Assembly (NCBI GenBank): GCA_959347315.1
Contig: OY365807.1
Location: forward strand, 13,529,307-13,593,306
Direction of reading: 5' to 3'
DNA: 64,000 bases
DNA from: Bimastos eiseni
Taxonomy: Eukaryota > Annelida > Clitellata > Crassiclitellata > Lumbricidae
Made by a program: the position numbers and the translations under genes. Positions 21,194-33,699 of this stretch are shown here, one piece after another. The notes under the pieces were generated by a model. That model saw nothing but the letters and a program-made list of their open reading frames with translations, made no database searches and was not told the DNA's origin. Position 1 is the stretch's first letter; every line of letters starts with the position of its first letter.

Positions 21194-21559
21194 TGTGTAG
21201 CAATTATTATTGTCGTTCACGAACTGAAATAAAACAACATACAGCACATCATAAATTTAAAGCAAGGCCATTACTGAGATCATAGGCAGTACAATTTTCT
21301 AAACATTTGTAGTGTATATGTTGATGAATCTTTGCAGATATACATGACGTACATGATCGCCTATATACACCCATCTTACAGGTTGACAGTGAAATATCTA
21401 TTCGTTCCTAAGTGACATTATATCATACATGTATGCAGCCAGTGATTCAAACTGGCACATTTTTAACCATTGTAATCTGTCGTTTTAGCAAATATAATTA
21501 TTCGCTCATTGACCCTTGTATAAGTCTAACCGGGTTTTAGTGTCCCAACTTATAATATA

Positions 21560-21802
21560 ATAAAATGGATGTCGGATAGTTGAAAAGAATGCCTACTGAA
21601 TTGGAAATTGGATTGATGAATAGAATTATTGCTTAAATGCAAGTTGGATGGATGAAAAGAATTCTTGCTAAAATAGAAGTTGGATTCATTGAAGATTTGA
21701 AATAATTCTTGCTCAAAAGGAGGCTGGATTGATGCAAATAATCACATGCTTAAATTGAAGTTGGAATGACGAAAAGATGTTAGTGTAAGTGGAAGATGAA
21801 TG
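21560..21802 (+). repeat. Minisatellite of the foldback-family internal unit
   Basis: Six or seven diverged units of about 36 bp, containing TTGGATTGATGAAAAGAATT and TTGCTTAAATAGAAG, continue at 23427-23500 after the inserted hAT element. The same unit fills foldback elements A and B, but here I see no TGTCGCAAT ends. It is therefore either a remnant of a third element or an independent array. Confidence 0.7.
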
Positions 21803-23418
21803 CAGTGGCGTAGCGAGGCAACGTGCCGCCTGGGGCGAAGGTACAAAATGCCGCCCTGTCTACATTTCCATCACTTTATTCTTGTGCATATTTCGTGATA
21901 TGCAGAAAGGGCGAGACAGACAAAAGACGCCTGTTTTGAGTGTTTTCATTATATACATTATGATTATTCAATTTAGTATTCAATTCATCATAGGCCTATA
22001 TACAATTAGTAACAGCATCAGCAATAGCATGCACTGTCAGAATTATAACTGTTTCACTAATTAAAAATGCGCTATCATTTGATATAATAATAAGAAAATA
22101 GAATAAGATAGCATTAATTAAAAAATAAACCGTTCATAAAGCAAATAATAAAGCAAGCCTCACAATCAAGTTACAAAACGTCTTGCAGGCTAGATAAAAA
22201 ATTATGAAGGTCACATAAAATTAAAATTAGGCATAAACAGTAATTATTCATCATTTCTCTCTATATAATGAAAAGAAAGTCCTAAATAATATCATTTAAT
22301 CATGCTGGGACCATGGTAAATCTGGCGGCTGGCGACAATTGACAAGTAAGTGGCAGAGATATTTTTACCAGGGTATTTGTAATTAGAATACACAAATAAC
22401 TGCCAATTTATTATACAGAAAACGGATACGGTAGGGTTTCATACTTTCATTCCCACTAAACTAAAATATTAAACAACATGGATATAGGCTATAGGTACTT
22501 GGCACTGGAAATTCCTACTTCCTGGGTATTTCCGCTACTAAACGCAGTCAATACAATCTATTAAGCTTACAAAATTAAAAAAGACAAAAAATAAATGAAT
22601 ATATTTTAGCTGTAGGGGCCTAAATAAAGTTAGTGTAAACATATTTGGCCGGTAAGTTGAAATCAAGTTCAGATGAAAATAATAAATATAAAAAAACAGT
22701 GCAGATGAGCTTGTCGGCTGCAAGTTTGTATTATATTAATCGAAAGAGGACGCTAGTTAATTTAATTTCGAATGAAATAAATTTAGTAATAATAATAATG
22801 CCTAAACTCTCTTTTACACCATGTTTATAAATGACACAGGAAGCCGCCTAGAGCGCCAAATTTTATGGGCGCCGAATTTAAGGGATAATACGGTTATGAC
22901 ACAAAAAGAAATTCAAAAATCAGTTATTTAAAAGTAGTTTAAGGCTAATTCCAGTTCCAACAACGATATTCAATTGAATCTCCCGCTCTTCCCCCATTAA
23001 TTTTCCTTTGCCAGAATCGTCTATACATTTTGACAAAAACATTATTATGTGCCACGTGCAGTGTACGCTTGACCCCATACATGTATTTTCTCACATCTTA
23101 CTGCTTATGCAACGGGGGTGGGGGTGCTCTTATATAGATGACTGCCAAGGGCGCCAAATTACCCGAGGACCGCTCTGATGTCTAAAAACACTAGGCGCCA
23201 TTTGATCATGTCGATTATACTTTGGTATATCGTGTATATTAGTTTTAAGTCGAGAAAAAGCTAAAAATCATTGTGCCAGGTTTAGACAAGAGCAACAAGA
23301 ATCTTGAAGAATGCAACTTATACAACAATAATTTTTATATTTTTTTACCGAAAATGCCGCCCCTAGGACAAGTGCCGCCTGGGGCGGTTCCCCCACTCGC
23401 CCCCTCGCTACGCCACTG
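21803..23418. mobile_element. hAT-like non-autonomous element, 1.6 kb
   Basis: The ends are CAGTGGCGTAGCGAGG and ...CCTCGCTACGCCACTG, a perfect 16-base inverted pair. The flanks are GATGAATG (21795-21802) and GATGGATG (23419-23426), an 8-bp duplication with one difference. Just inside, GTGCCGCCTGGGGCG occurs near both ends. The AT-rich middle has no transposase frame. The element has split an older minisatellite. Confidence 0.88.
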
Positions 23419-23811
23419 GATGGATGTCCCATTTCAAGTAGAAGCTGGATTGATAAAAAATTATATTGAAAGTAAACGTTGGATTGATGCTCAAACTATA
23501 CATGCTATAATGTGAGAAAAATTTTTAATTCTTTAAAACGACAGATTATCGTTGAACGCAACTAATCACTGAACGGCAACGTTATCGAGGCTGCATGTGA
23601 ATTGGAGACGTAAATTTCATCTCGTATTATATATTTGACTACGGACATGTCATTGGTCTGAAGCTTTTAGTATCAGCATTCATTTAATAGTCGTATGTCC
23701 AAAATGAGCCTTAACAAAAGATCTAAATCTTTAGTCTTTACCAAATGCTAACTAATCGATTAGGGCCAGAGGAGAAAAAAGCTCAAGAGGTTTGTTCCAC
23801 TGGGAAACTAA

Positions 23812-23960
23812 GGGGCCGTCCATAAATGATGTCAACCAAATTTGGACGATTATTGGCCCCTCCCTTCATCACACATGCCATTACCCCCTAATATATAATG
23901 TCACAAAGCTCAGATCCCCTCCGAAAAAACCAGATGTCCAGAATGTAATTTTCTTATAAT
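23812..23960 (+). repeat. Single end of a GGGGCCGTCCATAAATGATG-type DNA transposon
   Basis: GGGGCCGTCCATAAATGATG at 23813 followed by a C-rich stretch resembles the inverted end of a widespread class of DNA transposons. I could not find the opposite end, so this is probably a truncated copy. Confidence 0.4.
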
Positions 23961-24248
23961 TATCAAAAAAGTCATTATAACTAAAATCACTTGAAAGTAT
24001 AACAGTAGAGCGAAGAAAAATCGAGAAAGTAAAATTATCACAATCTTGTGCATTCCTCAAGATGAAGGCTCTGGCAGAATCATTACAATTTTAAAATTAG
24101 AAAAAATGATTAGTAACCATCCAAACTTTATGTCTCTCCATTCTCCCACGGTGAAACAAAATCCTCCTTCAGGGAATAAATAATATCCAATCGACACACT
24201 TTCCATTGTTTCGTTTCAGCAACTCTTTTGAGGCCTGTGCGTTTGGAC

Positions 24249-25113
24249 CAGAGATGTGGTCTCGAGACGGTCTAGAGATCGAAAAACTGAGGTCTTGATC
24301 TCGAATGCATCGGTCTTGGTCTTGGTCTCGGACCATTGGTCTTGGTCTTGGTCTCAAATGCGTCGGTCTTGGTCTTGAAGGAACTGTCTTGGGATTGGTG
24401 TCCGTCTTACGTCAGCGTTCATGCTCATTTGCCGTATCAGAGCATATTCTTTGAAAGTTGTCGGTTAGTTTTTTTATTAATAGAGACACCGGTGTTTAGG
24501 CTTTACGCAATTGTTATAGATTTATGACGTGCTGACTATCTATATATACATGTTACTGTGTGTAAAAAATGCACTTGCAACGGAACCAGCCATTTCAAAA
24601 TTTGCTTTCACAAATTTCAAGGTTTGGGAACAATCTAATAATTATGTAGTCGGCCACGTGTAGTCACCATTAGCCTACAATTCCGAGTACAAGTAGGCCT
24701 GCATCATTCAGACGGAACGTTAACCTACTTATTCAAATGTCTTAAAGTAAAGTATTTACCTATCGTATAATGTATGTTAAAGTGTGATATTCTCAGTCCG
24801 AAGCCAAGGGCTGAACCCGCAAAAGTTCTGACGGCCCGATAAAACTGTTTCTGGACCATTATGAAGATTAGTATTCTTCAGCAATAACATTAATGTTTTA
24901 AGCGTGTCATTCCGTTTTAGCGTCTTAATAAATTGAATTGTTTATCAAAATGAGCATCGGTCTTGGTCTTTGTCTAGGTCTTGGACCGCCCGGTCTTGGT
25001 CTTGATCTCGGACCACCCGGTCTTGGTCTTGGACCTCTCGGACCACCCGGTCTTGGTCTTGGACCTCTCGGTCTTGGTCTCGGTCTCGAGGTTTTGGTCT
25101 CCTGCCCAACACT
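24249..25113. mobile_element. hAT-like element with GGTCTTGGTCTCGG minisatellites
   Basis: The ends CAGAGATGTGG and (reverse-complemented) CAGTGTTGGGC are imperfect inverted repeats. The flanks GTTTGGAC (24241-24248) and GTTTGGGC (25114-25121) form an 8-bp duplication with one change. Sub-terminal arrays of GGTCTTGGTCTTGGTCTCGG occur at 24290-24395 and, with an extra GGACCACCC spacer, at 24955-25090. The Gly/Pro-rich frames on both strands are repeat artefacts. Confidence 0.8.
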
Positions 25114-25121
25114 GGTTTGGG

Positions 25122-26690
25122 CGGGATAATTGATTCCTGGTTGTGTGTTACAAAATGTCTGCCTCACTTCCAAAACCCCAAAATTGACAGCGAGCGTAAA
25201 ATATAGACAATCCAAAAAATAAGAATACAATAATCACAATTATAGTTGTTGCCAGTAACTTACCACAAATTACTGATAATTAGGCATAAGTGGAACTTGT
25301 TTAATTGAGTCTAAGTTTTTAATAAAATTACGCATTTTGATGTTTGACGCGACGATGTGACCGCACATTTCGTCGACTCCTCTCCTCGTCATACTTCGTC
25401 ACAAATCGGTGATCCCTAGGCGCGTTACGTCATTTACGGACAGTCTCCAATATAGGCTAATAACATATCGTATGCCTACAGCGTTCAAAACGCGATGTCC
25501 CTGCAAACAGCTTATGCACAAATCCTTACACAAGAAAAACTAGCTAAGTTAGGTTGTGTTGGCGCTAGGGTGCAGTAAACTTATCAGTTCGAGGTCTCAA
25601 GCCAGGCATCCAGACAACCAATATAGATATGGATGATAAAACTGAAACGACGAGTGAGGTAAGGGAATAGCTAGAATCAGAGTATGTAGGACTAGTAAAG
25701 CAGTAGTGCCTTAAATTTTGAGCAATGTTCCCTCTAATTATTTGGAGACATCAGCGCATGAAATTTGTGTGTGCAACGTTTAACAAATGGTTCAGACTTT
25801 GGTCCGAGCTGAATGCGATGATAGTTAAATTAAGATCATATCTTAAAGTCAATGGTCATTAGTGCTGATACCTATAAGAAAAGTCCCTTGTCTAAAGATA
25901 AATAAGGGGACGTATCAGCCAAGGAACAAAAAGTTCCTGGAGTAAAGCACGCTGCATGTGGCTAGAAGAGAGAAACTGTGTTCGCACATTAAATTTTTGT
26001 GTGCCCTGGCTCCACGGCCCGTGTGCTTAGAGGGGGCACTACTTTTGAGTGTACATGTAGGCTAAGACCTGAGGAGAAAGGGCGGAGATATATAGATAAC
26101 GGCAAGGCTTTGGTGAGTTCGTTGTAATGATCAGATGTGTGTAGGCCTATATCTGGCAAGAGCGTAATACAGGCGAATCCCCCCTATTTCAAACTTATTG
26201 GCAGATTCTAAGCAACTGCAGTAGGCCTAACGCATACGTAGAAAGTGCTAAAACTTTCATATACAACCAGAACAATTTAATCTTTATTTACCTTTGATTA
26301 AGCGGGATCTAGTAAAACGAAGTAGCACGTAATGCGCCGCTAAAATATGTTTCGCCTGTTACAGAACGACGAAGCCTATGCTATATATGCGCTGAGTAGA
26401 CCTGCATGTGCGCAATCAGAAGAGGTACTAGTTTTGGTCTAAACTGTAGAGCATAGATCAGTGGTCTAAATGCAGATCAAGGACGCCTGCAATATTGCAC
26501 AGACGGCCCTAGTCATGGCAGAACCTTCATTAATATTAATTGTTTACGGTCTAGTAGCCTAGAATAGCCTATAGGCAGTAGGCACTATCATAAATAGGAT
26601 TGGAAACTATTTTAGCGCTGCGGGAAGACTTTTTGGTCGATGATGTAATCAAAGACTTAGAAAGTCAGACCAATTAGAATGATGCGTGTA
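25122..26690. other. Intergenic, no supported gene
   Basis: Nothing is recognisable except an exon-like start, ATGGATGATAAAACTGAAAC running into GAG|GTAAGG at 25629-25658 on the plus strand, which might be a first coding exon. No continuation could be identified. Confidence 0.3.
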
Positions 26691-26696
26691 GCTTTG

Positions 26697-26800
26697 TATT
26701 ATTATTATATTCGTTTATTGAAGAGGCTGGCAAACCGCAGCAAATTACATACATCAGAACACATGTAAATACACAATGAAAGATAAAAAGAGCGAAATTA
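26697..26800 (-). repeat. LINE or SINE 3' tail
   Basis: On the minus strand the sequence reads TTTGCTGCGGTTTGCCAGCC, CTTCAATAAACGAATAT, then (ATA)n. This resembles the 3' end and simple-repeat tail of a 5'-truncated CR1/L2-type LINE or a SINE. No coding part is attached. Confidence 0.4.
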
Positions 26801-27239
26801 CAGAAACTTAGCTAATGTTAAGGTATACTATAGTTGATACTAGCAGAATATTATAGTTTGGATAGCAGCAATGAGAAATGTTAACGGCCAAGCAGTACCC
26901 TTGACACAAACGCTTTCGTATACATTCTGCAGTAGGGTATACGTACATGCAGGCCTACGCATAGATCCAAGAAATCTAAATTAGTCCTTGACACGGTTGT
27001 AAATGTGGCGTTCTGCCGCCCGAGCGCCTGCCTAGCTCTCGGACGGTGTCGACTCCAGCTGGCTGACACGCCTGGGAGTCGCCCGAGTCACTTTCTTGTA
27101 AAATCTCAATGCCAAATGGCTGTTCTCTATATCTACCAGGATGATCGCTCTCACCAGGCTAGATTAAGGATGGGCCTCTTCTCCAAGAAAGGTAACACTG
27201 TTTGAATTAGTCACGAGGTCTGACTCTGCCTATTCCGCG

Positions 27240-30170
27240 GTCGCCGGATGGGCAACGTTCTGAGGATGGCCGTACTCAAAACAGGGTTCATAATCATATC
27301 GGCAAACGGTCGCCAATTAGGGACACCAAACGTTCTCTTAAGTTACGAGGTTCAGATATACTTGACACAAGTCCATAAGCCATAACGGCCTAGACAATTA
27401 TCGGTAGCTTAATTCAACGTCTTGTACTACTAGACATTACTGTTCTCAACTCTCTAAACTCTGTCGTCCAATACACTACCAGTTTCACAGCTTTTTGTCA
27501 TATCATGCTAGACACAGCTATCACGCCTTCTGCTCAACACGTATCTCTCGATCTATTTCCGTGTATGGCATAACGACCCCACGCGTATATTTTATCATGC
27601 ACCACAATTGACGGAGTACGTAAGTACCCGTCCTCTGTGTTGGCAGTTACCCACCAACACTGATATATTCTGCTTCGATAAAAATGACAATGGCATGGTA
27701 TTCACGGACTCTGATAGTGAAGGTCTTCTGTCTAGAACCTTCGCTACCTGCACACAGATCTTCGATCACACCTACGCACGAGGGGGCCCAACCTCGCACT
27801 TCAGTCAGTTCTCAGAACTGTGTGTGACGACAAGCAACCATGTATTCATCTAGGTACCCAATTACCCAAACGTACTCGTATCGATCACTTCGATCAGACA
27901 CGCAAGTAGATACACTTCGGGAAAACGGGAGGAGTATCTATGACCAACGTAGATAGCCAACAGTATTATTTACGCATCGATCAATTCTTTGTCTACTGGT
28001 CTACTTGTTATCTCTAACCTCGGTTTCCGACTACCCAGACTTTCACGTGCCTCTTGGTCCATTTCCGACTGCCCAGACTTTCACGTCTGCGTTAATCTGT
28101 TTCATACTTGGGCATCGGATGACAAGGGACAACTCAAACTTTCACGTGCCTCTTGGTCAATTTCCGTGTGCGGCATACCGGCCTCACACGCATAAGTTAT
28201 CATGCACACGATTGACCGTCCTCTGCGTTGGCTATTGTCCGCCAAAACCGTTATATATTCTGAGACTTCGGGAAACCTGGAGGAGTAACTATGACCAACG
28301 TAGGTAACAAACAAGAGTATTTATCGAAAGACCATAAAACCATCAAGAAGTGTTATTTGACTTGTCTCTCTCTCGGTCTGTACGGCTGCTACTCCGGGAA
28401 TCAACCTGGTTTGTATCACTTGCGGCCACTCGAACTTTCTCCGTCTCGGCCACCAGAACTTCTACGATTGCGGCCACTCGAATTTTAACTCTCCGACAAC
28501 CTGCTGGAAACTGGCAAGAGTAGCTATGACCAAACTAGGTAGCCAACAGGTATATTTCACGTCCTGCTTTCATCTGTCATATATTTAGTATCCGATCACC
28601 CAGACTCTCACATGTCTGTAACTCTCATCGACTGCGTTTATTCCTCCCATTGTAGGAACATCTTTGTAGGCCTACTCGTCACCTAGAGCTCTGACCAGCG
28701 GTAATGCACCAACTCTCGCAAACTTCGTTTCTGAGTCCTCAGACTCGATTCTCTCACAGGCACCTGAGGTAAGTGTCACCACGTTACCTCTATACTTCAC
28801 GCATACCTGTATTATTATAATCACTTCTCTCTCTGAAACAATTGTACTCTCTTATACACTGGAACGAACCACGGACAGATCTTTTGAGGAAGTCCCCGAA
28901 AAGATTATGCAGATAGAAGATTCTGCAAAAAGAGATTCTGAGGCTAGTCCCGCAAGTAGGAGCCTCGCGGGGAAACCGCGAGTCAAGATATTGGAACTAG
29001 ACACGCAAGTAAATAGATTTCTGGAAAACCGAGAGGAGTAACTGTGACCAACATAGGTAGCCAGTAAGAATATTTACCGAAAGACCGTAAGACAATCAAG
29101 AAGACATACTGCGGGGACACCGCAAGTACAGATATTACGTTGAGTAACTCAAGTAAAGATATGCGGGGAAACCGCGAGCAAAGACATTGCGGTCAGACAC
29201 GCAAATCAACAGATTGCTGATAAACGGGAGTTATAAGTATGACCACGTTAGGTAGCCAAGTATAGATATTTACGGTAAACCGTAAATAAAAAAGAATATG
29301 CGGAGACGCCCGCAATTGATCAGGTTTTCGGCACCAAAGGGAACTTTCTCTGTATCGAACGCACCAATGGGGTCACCCTCCCCGTATTTATTGAACGTAT
29401 TCATGTTTTCCAGTATGTGTCAACGGCTTCACCGATAGCTCTCTCGGTCTGTTTCAAACGGCTTCACGGGGCCGCCCTCCCCGTTTTTTAACCAACTTGT
29501 TAACTGGAAAGCTTTCCCCGTATGTTGTCTCAACGGCCGCCCAGACTTTTCTCGATATCGGGGATTTACCCGTTATTCATTTCCACCGGCCACCGTAATC
29601 TGTCTAATTATTTATGATTGACTCCGCTTTGGATTTACCCGGCATATTGTATCAACGGCCACCGAGGCCTCTCTCGATGTAACGTTCGGTTGCTCGGTGC
29701 TTTACCCGATCTCTATTTCTAACGGCCACCGACGGGGTCACGTATCCGACAACCTGCTGGAAATCGTGAGGAGTAACTATGACCGATCTAGGTAGCCAAC
29801 AAGAATATTTCTCTGCCACCAGAACTCCCACGGTCTGCACGGTCGGGGATTTTTCCCAGTCTATCTCTCTGTCTGGTCTCTACGCACGCTCGAACGGCAC
29901 CCAGACCTGTGAGCATTTCTCACGATCGGTCTTTCCTCTGTCCTCCTGTTGACTCCTACGATCAGGGCACGGTCCGTCTTGCGATCGACGGCAGAGGCGC
30001 CCACCCCACCAGATCGGCGAAAAGCAGCACCGGCCTGACCGCGAGAGCGGCTGTCACTAGAGGTCGTATTTATATGGCAACACGATCTCTGGAGCGGTAC
30101 GAGAACCACTCTATGTATGAAACAGTACGAACCACTGCTCCACATATATAGCAATGCAACGTGTGTCAGG
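27240..30170. repeat. Composite repeat block of unknown class
   Basis: A roughly 3-kb block built of several interleaved repeats. Six dispersed copies of a 40-45 bp motif around AACTATGACCAACGTAGGTA and GCCAACAAGAATATTTAC lie near 27929, 28281, 28516, 29034, 29228 and 29768. A 120-bp module with GGCATA, TATCATGCAC, CGTCCTCTG and TTATATATTCTG occurs at 27562 and 28165. Pairs of CAGACTTTCACGTGCCTCTTGG occur around 28035-28150, short hairpin units at 28960-29320, and CAACGGCCACCGA-type modules at 29440-29740. No open frame of protein character was found. It may be the untranslated or terminal part of a large transposon. Confidence 0.5.
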
Positions 30171-32460
30171 CTACACTCAAGTCAATTCATGCGTCTGCAA
30201 GCTATGCACTCAATTAAAAACCGCCGATCGGTCTTCCTTCCTATACGCAACACTGTAAAAAAAATATACGTAAAATAACGCTATGGCGAGCCGATTATTT
30301 AAATAAATCATTCATTCAAGCCTTGTGGCCTGTCCGCCACATAAACAATGTTGTAGGGAGAACGAAGGAGGTGTATCAACGTGTTGGGGATGTTTTGGGT
30401 CGTTATTTTTTTCTGCAGTGCGACTGTGCGTAGGCATACGTTAAAAACCTGCACAAGTCTAAATATAGGTTACTGCACAGTCTGTTGGAAGAAAGGTGGG
30501 ACCGTTGAGGGATAGGATCTAATCCATATTGCTGTTGGGAAGAGAATTTAGGAAGACACTTCAACTCAGTGATTGAATTGTCGGGGGTTGGGACGGTTCA
30601 ACCCCACGTTCATTTTTCAACCCCAACAGTTATTTCTAAAAAATTACCTTGGGAGTCAAGCAAACACTTAGTTCAGCTTTCAGTGGCACCCATGCCCACA
30701 GTTTAATTCTACAATTTAGCCCTTATACCGGTTTCAGGTTTGTAAAAATTCTAATCGGGATATATGAAGATGTGAATATATTTCAACCACCACACCCACC
30801 AGTTAAAATTTTACAATTCAAACCCTGCTTCATATTCAAAGGCGAGAGCGAATTTGGAGCAATGACTGAGATTCATGAGGAGTGGGGTTCAAAGAGGGAA
30901 GATAATTATCTTTCAAGATGTCAGCGGCCATTGACGACACCCATGTTGTAGTATACACAAGGTTTCAGCAACTAGTCTACCATGTTACCTGATCGATCTG
31001 ATATAGGCCTAACCCAGACCAATAAATGTAGTGAGCTCGGGCCGTTCACTTAAAAACAGCCTGCGGATGCTGGAAATGTTATGCAATTTGTGCAAAATTG
31101 ATGTAAAACACTGAGTCACTGGCCTACTTGCATAGCTATTCGTTCTTAACTATAGGCTGATCATCTGACAATGTGAACACATTCTGACATAGGCTGTACC
31201 TATACATTGCACTACTTATGAGCTTAAGGCTTACATGCGATATGTCATTAAAATTGTCTCATAATAAGTCAAATTTATTCTAGTCGTTGCCTCTGAGTTG
31301 ATGTTGCGGCCCGCGGCTTCAAGAATATTATTTATTAGGGGACCCCTGGTGTCAAAGAGGTTGGACAGCACAGATCCCCCATGTTGTATGGAGTTTCACC
31401 TTCCCACACCGTATTACGGGGCTTTGTCTTTACAGACTTTCTTAAACTGTTCGCTGTGCACAGTTTTCATTAAGTATAACTTCAAAAGATATGTTAACCG
31501 AACGGCTAAACTGATGAAAAGCGGTGGAACCTGTAGTTTAGGCTTAAACGAACGTGTCTGTAGCACCGGATCGTAATGCGATCAATTCGTACATGCTGGG
31601 TGAATGACCTAACGAGAAGTGGCCTATTGGCGCGACAGGATGGATAAAGTCAAAAACCAACTTATTGGTAAACCCATGCAATGATGCAAGGACCTTCTAC
31701 ATTTTACATTCAAACTCAACCACAAGAGTACAAACCTAAGTACGAGGAGCAAAGGGCATTGCATGGTCATTTACATTGTTAAAATTGTTGAGTCTTTCTG
31801 GTAGTGTGCAGAACTTTTGTGGAATCCTTGACAAAAGAAATCAATCAACATTTATATGAATATTGAAGCATAACGTTCAGGAAGTGTTTGGACAATTAAA
31901 CAATGAGTTTCAATATAACCTACCATTAATTTCTATATCTTTGGCATGCTATTAGTCCACTAGAATATTATATGAACGTGAAAATCACACTTCATACTAT
32001 ATTAGCAAAATTTTGTTTTCTCTGGATCACGGTCTTGTGAGATACCACATAAACTACATGTAGCTTAAGTGTATAATTTAGTTATGATAATCAGTGGCGT
32101 CGCACCACTGAGGTTCAGAGGCGCTTGTCTCCCTGGCTTTTTTTATTTTATTGAACTACTTTCCTTATTGAATCTGAGCCGCCAAGCATGAGAGCGTTGC
32201 CAGCGTGATATTCGTTGTATAAAATTTGCTTTAGCCTACTGGCTCTAGGCCTATGCATGATCTAGCTATTGACTTCTCACTTTCAGTAGTACCACTTTTG
32301 CACGATCATGATGGCATCGTCACAAACAAATGATTTTTGTTACATTATTACTTACGCAAAATCTTCGGGTTAGGGAGGATTAACAGCAGCCTTTCTCCTA
32401 CCCCATCATGTCGAATTTTCCTCCTCTGTCCTCCAATCCTAGCGACGTCACTGATGATAA
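30171..32460. other. Intergenic, no supported gene
   Basis: Only short frames without motifs or splice context, two TAGGCCTA palindromes and low-complexity patches. Nothing can be called. Confidence 0.4.
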
Positions 32461-32680
32461 TGGTGATGGTGGTTTATGCGATGATTATGCCGATGATTGC
32501 AATGCTTGAAGATGATATATATAATTATGAGGAACATGATCGTGATTACCAATTGCTGCTGATGTTGCTGCTATCGCTGCTTCTGCTGCTGCTGACAATG
32601 ATGGTATGGTGATAGTGGTGTTGGTGCATGGTGGTGGTGGCGGTGGTGGTGGTGATGGGCATGGTGGTTGTAATGATAAA
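32455..32680. repeat. GAT/GGT/GCT trinucleotide-rich stretch
   Basis: Interrupted GATGATGG, TGCTGCTGATG and GGTGGTGGCGG runs. The plus-strand frame ending in a leucine run is a microsatellite shadow. Confidence 0.7.
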
Positions 32681-32994
32681 TGGTAAGCTAATTTTATAAT
32701 TTAAGTTCAAAATCCGTTGCTTTCGACTGATAATTTCATGTCTTCAGATTAAGTCCTTTCTGAAGCTCGTTGATCGCCATGTGAATGCGACAGACGTTCA
32801 GAGTATAATGTGACGCTACGCGGTGGCTGCTGCTCGGTCTCGGTTCCATAGCTGTAACTCACACGGATAACTGTCTGTTACGGGAGCCCCACTGTCCAGA
32901 AAACCAATAGTTGGAATTCATCGAACAAACACCGCCGACAATGAAAACCTTGAATGACTACTGATAAGGCGCAAGATGCCCAGTGCAGCCTCGT

Positions 32995-33135
32995 ACACGA
33001 TGACAATGGATGATTGACAGGTTGTGTACAGTTCAAAGGTCAAGTGTGCTTCCCAACAATGGATGATTGACAGGTGGGCGGGGCTAGGGGTCAGGCTGAG
33101 ACAATGGATGACGTCATAGGCAGTCACGTGACAGG
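32995..33135. promoter_or_regulatory. Candidate regulatory cluster: CRE, E-box, GC box and repeated ACAATGGATGATTGACAGG
   Basis: ACAATGGATGATTGACAGG occurs twice (33003 and 33055), and a third ACAATGGATG runs into a full CRE palindrome, TGACGTCA (33109-33116). A GTCACGTGAC E-box palindrome follows at 33123-33132, and GGGCGGGGC lies at 33077. Such clustering is promoter- or enhancer-like. No coding exon is identified next to it, so the target is unknown. Confidence 0.4.
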
Positions 33136-33392
33136 GCAAAGGGCAGACTGAGCCAGTATCACCACTGCCACCGCTATAGTGACTAATGACCATTTCCAGC
33201 GCCCCTCTCCTGCATAACCTAGAAAACCTGAATTAAAAGTGTACAAATACGTTTTTTCCTTGAAGATAATCTCAAACTCACAACCCATATAGATCAACTC
33301 ACAGCAACGTGATCAGCCTCTTCTTATGCAATCAGATAACTGAAAGCGGATGAAGCAATAAAATATGAATACCTGTGTCTCTTTCTCCCAAA

Positions 33393-33452
33393 ATGATGAT
33401 GATGATGATGATAATGATGATAATGATGATGGTGATGATCATGATGATCATG

Positions 33453-33500
<48 letters not shown>
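33393..33500 (+). repeat. (GAT)n followed by (AAT)n microsatellite
   Basis: ATGATGATGATGATGATAATG passes into an uninterrupted run of about 15 AAT triplets. The long D, N, M, I or Y runs in the frames are artefacts. Confidence 0.95.
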
Positions 33501-33699
33501 CATACATTCCATGTCTGGAATGGCCCTGGTCGAAGATGGCGGCATTGTTTTCAAGCGATCTATGTTTTTGATGCAGCTTTGTTTCTACCGTCGCTACTAA
33601 GATATTATCACGACTGGACTTTACGAAACGCCTCTCTTACATTCAAAGTTGTATTTTAAACCCCATTTTGGCCGTAATTTAAGGGTTAACGACGGTTTA

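Noticed and set aside
28900..29330. CRISPR-like array of short palindromic repeats
   Set aside because: Animal genome context, irregular spacing and diverged units. This is a transposon-like repeat, not CRISPR.
31298..31576. 92-codon plus-strand frame
   Set aside because: No motif, no splice sites in a consistent frame, and length within chance expectation.
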